A stretch of 5,530 nt of DNA, taken from positions 1 through 5,530 of the forward strand of contig CAYYXP010000027.1 in assembly GCA_964475685.1 (NCBI GenBank), given 5' to 3'. Shown one piece after another: positions 1 through 5,059 of the stretch. The first letter of the stretch is position 1. Every line of letters starts with the position of its first letter. The notes beneath the pieces are model-generated. The model made no database searches. It was given only the letters and a program-made list of their open reading frames with translations, and was not told the DNA's origin. The position numbers and the translations under genes were made by a program. This DNA is from CAVVWJ01 sp964475685 (lineage in GTDB: Bacteria > Gemmatimonadota > Gemmatimonadetes > Gemmatimonadales > GWC2-71-9).

Positions 1-1
1 T

Positions 2-64
2 GCGGTGTTTGCCCGCATGGCGCTGGACCGGGAGCCGCCCGCCTCGATCGACCACCAGAGGTGA
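2..64 (+). CDS. Possible 3' end of a plus-strand gene (partial)
   Basis: The frame starting at base 2 is open from the window edge to a TGA at 62-64. It encodes 20 residues ending in MALDREPPASIDHQR. The composition looks like a plausible protein tail, and the gene would converge on the minus-strand cupin gene. I do not recognise the family. The stretch is too short to prove coding, so it could be chance. Confidence 0.3.
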   Translation, partial: AVFARMALDREPPASIDHQR

Positions 65-84
65 CGCAAGGGACGCCGGATGCA

Positions 85-107
85 GGCGCCGGAGGCTCCT
101 TGGCGCC
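85..107. terminator. Possible bidirectional hairpin between convergent genes
   Basis: Two GGCGCC blocks (85-90 and 102-107) flank a second small inverted repeat (GGAG/CTCC), so the stretch can fold into a GC-rich hairpin. It lies between the apparent end of a plus-strand gene (64) and the end of the minus-strand cupin gene (157), which is where a shared terminator would be expected. There is no clear T-tract, so the terminator role is an inference. Confidence 0.25.
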
Positions 108-156
108 GTGCGCCAGGGACTCATCGAGTGAGGCTGTCGCCCCGCCGGCCGGTGAG

Positions 157-681
157 CTAGCGAACCATCACATCCAGCCGCCCCACATCCAGGCCAGCGT
201 CGCGGTAATACTTGCGCGTCAGCGCCAGAAGACTGAACCCATCCTCATAGGCCGCAAAGCTGCCATTCGTCGCCTTGTCCAGATAGATCAGACCACCCTC
301 CACCACGAACAACGTCACCATCGGTTCCGGCGAGTCCTCGGTAATCACCAGCGTGTGCGCTTCGCCCGCCGGTTCGTAAATGTAGGTTCCGGGCCCGGCA
401 ATCCAGTCGTGCTCGAGGTATCGCCAGCGACCACGCATCGTGTAGCCATGCACGGTGCCGACATGGTAGTGAGTTCCTACCATGGACCCGGGGAGTCCTT
501 TCAGTACGACGCTGAATCCCCCGGACGTGACGTTGAACCAGCACGGCTGGAACCACACCCCGTTGGAGTACGGAACCCAGAGGCGGTCATCCTCCAGGTT
601 GGTCTGGGTGATGAAGTGATCGCGGCTCCTTCGATTCGGCTCGAGGCCGTCTGTGGCACTACTGAAGGTGGTGATCGGCAT
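157..681 (-). CDS. Cupin, 2,4'-dihydroxyacetophenone dioxygenase family
   Basis: A 174-residue single-domain cupin that appears full length. The start is the ATG at 681, preceded by AGGAGA four bases upstream; a longer in-frame extension to 828 has no support. The first cupin motif is THYHVGTVHGYTMRG at residues 70-84, with candidate metal ligands His71 and His73. The second motif, around PGTYIYEPAGEAHTL (97-111), supplies His109. Three histidines in this arrangement bind iron in characterised members. Those enzymes cleave 2,4'-dihydroxyacetophenone with O2 to 4-hydroxybenzoate and formate. The overall sequence resembles this family, but many homologues are isolated genes of unknown substrate. 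No aromatic-degradation genes lie nearby, so the exact reaction is not established. It is probably cytoplasmic. It is the last minus-strand gene of the cluster, 58 bp after the damaged GNAT gene. Confidence 0.88.
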   Translation of the reverse strand: MPITTFSSATDGLEPNRRSRDHFITQTNLEDDRLWVPYSNGVWFQPCWFNVTSGGFSVVLKGLPGSMVGTHYHVGTVHGYTMRGRWRYLEHDWIAGPGTYIYEPAGEAHTLVITEDSPEPMVTLFVVEGGLIYLDKATNGSFAAYEDGFSLLALTRKYYRDAGLDVGRLDVMVR

Positions 682-739
682 GCGTTCTCCTGGTTGTGGG
701 GGAGTCAACCGGCGACAAGATCTTCCGAGGTGGGCGTGC

Positions 740-1093
740 TCAAGGCAGATGAAGGGACATGAAGATACTGTTCGGATCGGCGACGTAATCCCCAAACGGC
801 GGACACTCCCGGAACCCGTGCCTCTCATACAGCGCTCGAGCGGGTAGGAAATACTCCCAGGAAGACTTGATTTCTCCGTGGTCGTTCGACAGTCGCTTCA
901 ATGCGCCCACACCCAATAGAGCGTCGCCGTCCCAGGCCGCCCAGAAGCTGATCTCCGGCGCTTTCAGATCTTCGAGATCCAGCGCATGAGCGCTTCCGGG
1001 TGCCGTTGCGGCACGGGCGGTTGCCACATGGTGCTCGAGAAGAGTGCGCACCCGCGGATCATCGAGATCCCCCGGAATGATCGTCATCGGCAT
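740..1093 (-). pseudogene. GNAT acetyltransferase with internal in-frame deletion
   Basis: A 117-residue open frame that matches both ends of a GNAT N-acetyltransferase, a family usually about 150-160 residues long. The N-terminal part (residues 1-75) contains the typical beta-strand segment WAAWDGDALLGVGALKRL. The C-terminal part resumes at about residue 77 with WEYFLPARALYERHGFREC, which is the usual beta6 and alpha4 region followed by the tail. Missing between GEIKS and SWEYF is the segment with motif A: the RGxGxG/A acetyl-CoA pyrophosphate loop and its helix. I judge about 35-38 residues absent, with the frame kept. Without motif A the protein is unlikely to bind acetyl-CoA. The start is one of two ATGs (1093 or 1087) and neither has a strong ribosome-binding site. 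I call it a pseudogene by deletion, but a stable shortened protein cannot be excluded. It lies between the hydrolase and cupin genes on the same strand. Confidence 0.72.
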
Positions 1094-1216
1094 AACCACA
1101 CCCGTTCAAACATCCGGCCGACCGCAGCGCTCGTCAACTGCTTCCCGGCGCCAACGGCGTGTGGCCAAGTGGCGCGGGGCGTCTGGAACTCGGGCCTGCC
1201 GGAACCCACAATCCGA

Positions 1217-2140
1217 TCACGAAGGGGAGCGGAGGAATTGCACGACCGCCGGCACCACGACGTCCGGCTGCTCCAGGTGCGGGAGGTGGCCGGCCGAATC
1301 CACGGGCAGGAGCGACGCCCGTGGCATCGCGGCCAGAAGCGCCTCGCTTTCCGTAATCGGTGCCCCGGTATCCTGGCGCCCCCAGACGACGAGCACCGGC
1401 CGCGAGGCCCTCCCCACCCGCCGGATCTGTTCCGCCTGGTGCGGGGCTACGGCGATCGCCGCGCGGGTGCGCCGGAGGGCCTCCCGGGTGCCGATGAACT
1501 GGAACTGCACCCGATAGCGCGCCACCCAGTCCGGATGCCGCTCCGGGTGGAGGAAATCGTCCAGCTGGCCTGCGGCCATTTCGTCGGCGCCGCCGCGGAG
1601 CACCATGTACACGCCCCACGCAAGCGCCGATCGCTCCCGCGGCGGAAGGGGCCGCCCGGCGTTGAACACCGGATCGACGAACACCAGGGCGCGCACCTGT
1701 TCCGGAGATCGGTCCGCGAAGTCGGTCACGATCGCTGCGCCGAAGGAGATCCCGACGAGGTCCACGGCGCCCGCCACGCGAAGGGAGTCGAGCAGGCCGG
1801 TCATCTGCCGTGCGAAGAGTGCCAGGTCGTAGTTCACCATCGGCCGATCCGACCACCCGCGGCCGTAGTAGTCGAACCGGATGGCGCGAAACCCGGCTCG
1901 ACCCAGCCGCTGAAAGAGTGAATCGGAGAGATAGGCCGGCACCGAGAAGGCGGCGGCCAGGAGGACGACGCGGCCGGTGTCCGGCCCGGTCACCTCGTAG
2001 TGGGTGACTCCGTCGTCGAGCCGGACGAAGCGCCCGTGGGCGGTCTCGCGCGCCCGCGTGTCGATCGGGCGGCGCTCCGGATCGAGGACCCGATAGGCGC
2101 CGGCGGCGGCGAGGCACGCGAGCAGCACGATCCCGGCCAT
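1217..2140 (-). CDS. Alpha/beta-fold hydrolase with N-terminal membrane segment
   Basis: A 307-residue alpha/beta hydrolase. The N-terminus (about residues 3-16, GIVLLACLAAAGAY) is hydrophobic and looks like a signal peptide or membrane anchor, so the enzyme probably acts outside the cytoplasmic membrane. The nucleophile elbow is GISFG (130-134) with Ser132. The acid is probably Asp257 in VVWGRQDTGAP, and the histidine is His285 in SAGHLPHLEQPD. FDYYGRGWSDRP (89-100) is the standard strand-4 loop of the family. All three catalytic residues are present and no break is visible. The substrate cannot be read from the sequence; esterase, lactonase or lipase-like activities are possible. The ATG at 2140 has no good ribosome-binding site. 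The frame is open further upstream, with basic residues (ARRTLRLIRW) just before this ATG, so the true start may be upstream at a rare codon. It is more GC-rich than the DUF genes to its right. Confidence 0.85.
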   Translation of the reverse strand: MAGIVLLACLAAAGAYRVLDPERRPIDTRARETAHGRFVRLDDGVTHYEVTGPDTGRVVLLAAAFSVPAYLSDSLFQRLGRAGFRAIRFDYYGRGWSDRPMVNYDLALFARQMTGLLDSLRVAGAVDLVGISFGAAIVTDFADRSPEQVRALVFVDPVFNAGRPLPPRERSALAWGVYMVLRGGADEMAAGQLDDFLHPERHPDWVARYRVQFQFIGTREALRRTRAAIAVAPHQAEQIRRVGRASRPVLVVWGRQDTGAPITESEALLAAMPRASLLPVDSAGHLPHLEQPDVVVPAVVQFLRSPS

Positions 2141-2296
2141 CCATCGGATGAGGCGCAGGGTTCTCCGGGCAGTGGTCAGAGTGGGACCCTCGAGCGCCGG
2201 GCGAGGCCGCTGGAAACGGGCACGAGCGCGTTCATCGCGCGTGGCTGTCGAGCGGACTGGGGGACGAGACCCGAGGTCAATTGTCGTGCAGTGAAC
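2141..2296. other. Intergenic stretch upstream of the hydrolase
   Basis: About 156 bp between the methyltransferase remnant and the hydrolase start. The hydrolase frame stays open throughout, back to the remnant's TGA, but without an ATG, GTG or TTG. An ATG at 2235 (minus) in another frame opens only 19 codons. I see no attC site, clear promoter or terminator. Confidence 0.4.
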
Positions 2297-2514
2297 TCAA
2301 AGACGAAGAGTCACTCGCAGGAAGGTGGCCGGTATTGAAGTGCCCCCGTCAGCCCTCCTGTTGTGCGCCATCGCGAGCTCCAGAAGCTGGTTGTGGAGCC
2401 CCGCAGCGGCGTCGTTATCCCGAGGGACCGGACGACGGCCTCTCCGGATTGACGCATCAGGGCGGCGATCTCGGTAAAGTCGCCTTTCTCCCACAACGCC
2501 TTGTTCGGGTTCAT
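2297..2514 (-). pseudogene. SAM-dependent methyltransferase remnant, core deleted and frameshifted
   Basis: The ATG at 2514, with GGGAG five bases upstream, opens MNPNKALWEKGDFTEIAALM and continues to GITTPLR (about residue 38). This matches the N-terminus of a class I methyltransferase family of roughly 270-280 residues. The normal continuation would be the SAM-binding motif I (VLDLGCGxG), which is absent. At about 2401-2412 the sequence switches, in a different reading frame, to the family's C-terminus: LHNQLLELAMAHNRRADG followed by SIPATFLRVTLRL and a TGA at 2297. More than 200 codons of catalytic core are therefore missing. The join is out of frame, so the frame from the ATG instead ends at 2311 after 67 residues of unrelated tail. 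No SAM-binding site remains and the gene must be dead. It starts 12 bp after the stop of the 92-residue gene, so the pair was probably co-transcribed. Confidence 0.8.
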
Positions 2515-2526
2515 GATGTCTCCCGC

Positions 2527-2805
2527 CTACGCCTTGTGACCCTGAAGCAGGTCGTCGATTTCCTGCATCGTGAACGAGTTGAGTTGCACGATCTTCGCCT
2601 GGGCTCGAAAGATGGGCGGGATGACGTTGCGGGCCTCCTCCCGACTCTCGACCTCGAGTACGATCCATGCCCTGTGATCGCCGTCCTTGCATCCCCAGTC
2701 TGCCTGCGCCAGGAAGTGAGACCCGGTCCTGAGGAAGACCTCCACGGTACGAGCGCAATCCACCGTGGTCCCCGAATGCGGTACCTCAATGAGAAATCTT
2801 GCCAT
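2527..2805 (-). CDS. Small conserved hypothetical protein (probable ferredoxin-like/dimeric alpha-beta barrel fold)
   Basis: A 92-residue protein with an ATG at 2805 preceded by GAGGAGG eight bases upstream, which makes the start convincing. It begins MARFLIEVPHSG, an N-terminal beta strand. Then come a helix (TVDCARTVEVFLRTG, 14-28), a strand pair rich in Trp and His (ADWGCKDGDHRAWIVLEV), a second helix (SREEARNVIPPIFRAQ) and a last strand (AKIVQLNSFT) before an acidic C-terminal helix. This beta-alpha-beta-beta-alpha-beta order suits small dimeric alpha-beta barrel proteins. I recall similar small proteins in soil bacteria, but I know of no function. It is cytoplasmic (no signal peptide). 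It is followed 12 bp later by the methyltransferase remnant and lies downstream of the DUF1697 gene. Confidence 0.78.
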   Translation of the reverse strand: MARFLIEVPHSGTTVDCARTVEVFLRTGSHFLAQADWGCKDGDHRAWIVLEVESREEARNVIPPIFRAQAKIVQLNSFTMQEIDDLLQGHKA

Positions 2806-2970
2806 TGCACGAGCCTCCTCTGGGTTGGAGCCGTAGTGCCCTCTTTGGGCCCCGCCGGCGCGCTCATTCCTTCGACCTTTCGCAGGATGATACTCGCGCC
2901 GTCAGCCGCAAGCGATTGTTGGGCAGCTGCCGCTGCCGTCGAGCCTTGAGATCGAGTCTGGGTCGGTCCC
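2806..2970. other. Intergenic stretch with attC half-site
   Basis: About 165 bp between the DUF1697 stop and the start of the 92-residue gene. It contains an attC-like half-site at 2895-2924, described separately, and the ribosome-binding site GAGGAGG of the following gene. I found no second simple site to complete the attC and no clear promoter. Confidence 0.5.
2895..2924 (-). repeat. Degenerate attC half-site
   Basis: Read on the minus strand, GCCCAAC (2924-2918) fits the attC simple-site consensus RYYYAAC. It is followed by AATCGCTTGCGGCTGACGGC. The block TCGCTTGCGGCTGA closely resembles TCGCTTGCAGCTGA in the complete attC at 4051-4187. It begins 47 bp after the DUF1697 stop, where a cassette attC belongs. 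No matching GTTRRRY with complementary arm was found between here and the next gene at 2805, so the site looks half-lost. Confidence 0.4.
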
Positions 2971-3492
2971 TCACTCATCCAGCACCCTGGCGATCGCGGT
3001 GATGGTATTCCAGTTGCGCGTGGTGGTCGGGACCCCAAAGAGCCGGTCGAACATGCCGAGGTAGCTGATGACCTTCATGTGGCGCCGGTACACGCCGAAG
3101 ACGAACCGGTTGTCCCTTGCGAGGATCTTCAGCAGCCACTCGCCGCTGGAAGGAAAGCTCATGGGCGTCGACGGCGCCGACCGGGGGCGTTTGGACAGGA
3201 CGCTGACGAAGCGGACGATGTCAGGTCGCATGGGCTGGCCAGCGAAATGATTCTGAGCCATCAGCCTGACAATCTCGCGGCCCTGGCAGATCATGATCTC
3301 GGCATCAAAGGGAAGCCTGCGGGCCAATTCGGCGCGGAGTTGCCCCCGGGCGACTGGTCGCCGGATCACGAAGGTGCCCGCCGCGCCTATGTTGACGGCA
3401 TCGAGGTGCTTCAGTTGTACGGCGAGCGTGGTAGGTCGGAAGGTCCTGTGACCGCCGACGTTGACCCCTCTCAGAAGAACCACGAGTGCCAC
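2971..3492 (-). CDS. DUF1697 family protein
   Basis: A 173-residue protein, close to the usual length of DUF1697 proteins, and apparently intact. The start is the GTG at 3492 with AGGAGG six bases upstream. Family hallmarks are the N-terminal LLRGVNVGGH (residues 6-15), the segment around VNIGAAGTFVI (33-43) and the C-terminal TTTRNWNTITAI (156-167). These conserved segments include the Arg-Gly and Arg-Asn-Trp-Asn residues shared across the family. No function is established for DUF1697. It appears cytoplasmic, with no signal or membrane segment. The gene is preceded by about 190 bp without an intact gene and followed 47 bp later by an attC-like half-site, so it may have been a cassette of its own. 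Confidence 0.9.
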   Translation of the reverse strand: MALVVLLRGVNVGGHRTFRPTTLAVQLKHLDAVNIGAAGTFVIRRPVARGQLRAELARRLPFDAEIMICQGREIVRLMAQNHFAGQPMRPDIVRFVSVLSKRPRSAPSTPMSFPSSGEWLLKILARDNRFVFGVYRRHMKVISYLGMFDRLFGVPTTTRNWNTITAIARVLDE

Positions 3493-3683
3493 GCGCTTCC
3501 TCCTTTTGGCGTCACCTCAGCTCACCGCCTTCTTCACGAGCGTGGCGATCCTTGCCTCTTCGGTGGCAGTCAATTCCTTCGTCGACGATATCGGCCCGAT
3601 TCGATTCGCTAAGATCTCCGCATGTGGGCAACAATGGTGTCACCGGTTCACACGAGGTGAATGGGATGTCATCGTGCCGGCAG
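3493..3683. other. Intergenic stretch with a possible gene remnant
   Basis: About 190 bp between the DUF3303-like and DUF1697 genes. On the minus strand, one frame is open at 3639-3517 and ends ELTATEEARIATLVKKAVS before a TGA. That composition looks like a real protein C-terminus, but there is no ATG or GTG near the beginning of the frame. The rest holds the DUF1697 ribosome-binding site. No attC-like site was found here. Confidence 0.3.
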
Positions 3684-3998
3684 TCAGTTGCGTTTAAGGC
3701 CGTCGCGCCAGGCAATGGCTTCGAGTTCGACCCGGACAGCTTCCTCGACGGCAATCACGGGTCGCGCCTGGAATTCGAAAGCCGGGAAGGTCGAGCATAC
3801 TTTGTGAACGGTCGCCGGATCGTCGCAGTCCGCCAACATATGCCCACCCCACTCACCCACTCGTACGACGAACACTTCGATGTTGAAATTGGCGGGCGCC
3901 TTCCATTGACGGAACACCTCAAGTATCCGCTTCTGGGCATTCTCGTACTCCGCCGGCGAACCTTGCGGGCGCTCGAACCAGCTAATCATGTACTTCAT
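3684..3998 (-). CDS. DUF3303-like small protein
   Basis: A 104-residue cytoplasmic protein. Two in-frame ATGs lie at 4004 and 3998. GAGGAGG directly abuts the first and is six bases from the second, so I choose 3998. The protein begins MKYMISWFERPQGSPAEYEN, then has a Trp-Lys-Ala-Pro motif (VFRQWKAPANF), a strand with VGEWGGHMLADCDDP, and a C-terminal strand-helix region. The strand-helix order and the WKAP and GGHMLADCDDP motifs resemble DUF3303, a small dimeric alpha-beta barrel-type family of unknown function. The gene follows the complete attC site directly (its simple site ends at 4051), as expected for the first gene of the next cassette. No attC was seen at its own 3' end. Confidence 0.82.
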   Translation of the reverse strand: MKYMISWFERPQGSPAEYENAQKRILEVFRQWKAPANFNIEVFVVRVGEWGGHMLADCDDPATVHKVCSTFPAFEFQARPVIAVEEAVRVELEAIAWRDGLKRN

Positions 3999-4050
3999 CG
4001 GCATCCTCCTCGGTGGAGTTCAAGGCCTCGGAACGACTGACGTCTGGGCG

Positions 4051-4187
4051 GCCTAACGATCTGCGCCTCAGCTGCAAGCGACCCGCCTGCCCTGCACTAT
4101 CCTACGTTCCCTTGACACACACCGGCGGGTTGCCCTGAACCGTTTGCCGGTCCAGAAGCGCTTGCCGGCTGCATGTGCTTGTTAGAC
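4051..4187 (-). repeat. attC-like integron recombination site (complete, 137 bp)
   Basis: Read on the minus strand, the site opens with GTCTAAC (4187-4181) and closes with GTTAGGC (4057-4051), which match the consensus RYYYAAC and GTTRRRY. Inside are imperfect complementary arms: CAGCTGCAAGCG (4069-4080) against CGCTTGCCGGCTG (4159-4171). A further perfect 7-bp pair is ACCCGCC (4081-4087) with GGCGGGT (4124-4130). The 137-bp length is within the known attC range (about 57-141 bp). The site starts 18 bp after the DUF1415 stop, the normal place for a cassette attC. Recombination would occur between G and TTAGGC at the closing site. Confidence 0.82.
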
Positions 4188-4205
4188 AGCGCCCTGCGAC
4201 GATCC

Positions 4206-4823
4206 CTACGCGTGCCGCTCGTCGCTCACATCCGAACGCGTTTCTGGTGGCCGGTTCTGAGGGGCGGTGAGCCCCAGCGCCGCCCATCCGGCGACCCCGA
4301 GGCGGCGCATCGTCTCGATGTTCCTCTGATAGATCATCCTGGCTTCCGGAAGTGCCGCGACGGCCAGGTCCATACTGGCTTCGCGCAGCAGGTGGAGCAT
4401 CGGGTACGGCGAGCGGTTGGTATTGTTCGTAACGTCGTCCGGTGTGGTGCCGGCAAACTGATACCCCGGATGAAAGCTCGCGACTTGAAGCACGCCCGCG
4501 AGGTCGAGGCCCCTCACCGTGGCATCGGCGACGTCGAGAAAGGCGTTGTAATCATCGAACTCGGTCAGGACATGCGGGTGGATGAGCAACGTGGTATCCA
4601 TGGCCGCGGGAACAGCCTGAGCGAGGGTGCGCAGCTCCTGCGCGAGATCATCGCGCAGCGCCCCGGCGGTGTGTGCTCCGCTCACCGCGTAGCGAATCTG
4701 GTCCTTGTCGTAGGCCGCCTTCGCGAACGGACAGAGGTTGAGGCCAATGACCGCCTGCTCTATCCATGCGCGAGTCGACGCCACGACTTCATCCCGAGCG
4801 GAACCGGGCGCGCGAAGGTTCAT
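4206..4823 (-). CDS. DUF1415 family protein (cassette gene)
   Basis: A DUF1415 protein of unknown function. From the ATG at 4823 it has 205 residues, slightly longer than typical. Conserved blocks are TRAWIEQAVIGLNLCPFAK (about 15-33, with a conserved Cys), DTTLLIHPHVLTEFDDYN, the histidine-containing LQVASFHPGYQFAGTT, the run TNRSPYPMLHLLREASMD and the C-terminal IYQRNIETMRRLG. No break is visible. The start is uncertain: none of the candidate ATGs has a clear ribosome-binding site. 4823 gives the best fit to the family. The in-frame ATG at 4919 lies only about 30 bases inside the cassette boundary, which is typical of cassette genes, and would add 32 residues. The gene lies between two attC-like sites, which makes it a mobile-cassette candidate. 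It may depend on an upstream promoter now cut off by the IS. Confidence 0.88.
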   Translation of the reverse strand: MNLRAPGSARDEVVASTRAWIEQAVIGLNLCPFAKAAYDKDQIRYAVSGAHTAGALRDDLAQELRTLAQAVPAAMDTTLLIHPHVLTEFDDYNAFLDVADATVRGLDLAGVLQVASFHPGYQFAGTTPDDVTNNTNRSPYPMLHLLREASMDLAVAALPEARMIYQRNIETMRRLGVAGWAALGLTAPQNRPPETRSDVSDERHA

Positions 4824-4947
4824 CGGTGAGTGCTCACGAAGGAACCGTACAGCGGTAACAGCACGCGGCGCCAGGGCCAGTGAAGCGTCCATCAGGCAAC
4901 TGGCAGCCGACTTGATCATGCCGCCAACCACCGAGGACGGCGTCGCT

Positions 4948-4995
4948 GTCTAACGTTTGAGTTCGGCGGCAGACACCGGCTTGCCGGTGGCTGTC
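4948..4995 (-). repeat. attC-like site truncated by the IS
   Basis: On the minus strand, GTTAGAC (4954-4948) fits the closing simple site GTTRRRY. It is reached through a folded region: CAGACA and CCGGC (4970-4980) pair with GCCGG (4983-4987) and TGTCTG (4992-4997), leaving a TGGC bulge. That imperfect hairpin resembles the tip of an attC stem. The other arm, which should be complementary to GTTTGAGTTCGGCGG, is missing, because the IS3-type terminal repeat starts at 4996. The remaining half would mark the 5' boundary of the DUF1415 cassette. Confidence 0.6.
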
Positions 4996-5020
4996 TGACC
5001 TTACCCCGAAAAGTGGACAC
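4996..5020 (+). repeat. Left terminal inverted repeat of the IS3 element
   Basis: The stretch begins TGACCTTACCCCGAAAAGTG and continues into GACAC. IS3-subgroup elements start with TGATCTTACCC and contain GTGGACAC at the same distance. The exact inner limit cannot be fixed without the right end. Confidence 0.75.
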
Positions 5021-5027
5021 CTCAAGA

Positions 5028-5047
5028 CGAGTCAGTACGTTGACTCG
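5028..5047 (+). promoter_or_regulatory. Inverted repeat just ahead of the orfA ribosome-binding site
   Basis: CGAGTCA (5028-5034) and TGACTCG (5041-5047) are a perfect 7-bp inverted repeat around a 6-base loop, and the last base overlaps the ribosome-binding site GAGGAGG (5047-5053). As RNA this hairpin would sit against the orfA start. In several ISs such structures reduce translation from transcripts entering from outside; that role is an inference here. It could also be an operator for OrfA. Confidence 0.45.
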
Positions 5048-5059
5048 AGGAGGTGTCGC

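Noticed and set aside
61..762. 233-codon plus-strand open frame
   Set aside because: It lies opposite the cupin gene, and its translation has no recognisable domain. The minus-strand cupin has clear motifs and a ribosome-binding site, so this is a shadow frame of GC-rich DNA.
1109..1137. Minus-strand promoter-like pair TTGACG and GATGTT with 17-bp spacing ahead of the GNAT gene
   Set aside because: The -10 box matches only three of six bases, and such a pair is easily found by chance.
986..1921. 311-codon plus-strand open frame and other long frames over the hydrolase
   Set aside because: They are rich in Arg, Pro and Gly, have no domains, and lie opposite or out of frame with the alpha/beta hydrolase, whose catalytic residues are all visible.
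1134..2144. 336-codon minus-strand open frame overlapping the hydrolase in another frame
   Set aside because: It is a low-complexity Arg/Gly/Pro translation without motifs. The overlapping 307-residue frame is clearly the hydrolase.
3512..3754. 80-codon minus-strand open frame between the DUF3303-like and DUF1697 genes
   Set aside because: It starts inside the DUF3303-like gene in another frame and its translation shows no protein-like pattern; the alternative frame ending at 3517 looks more natural.
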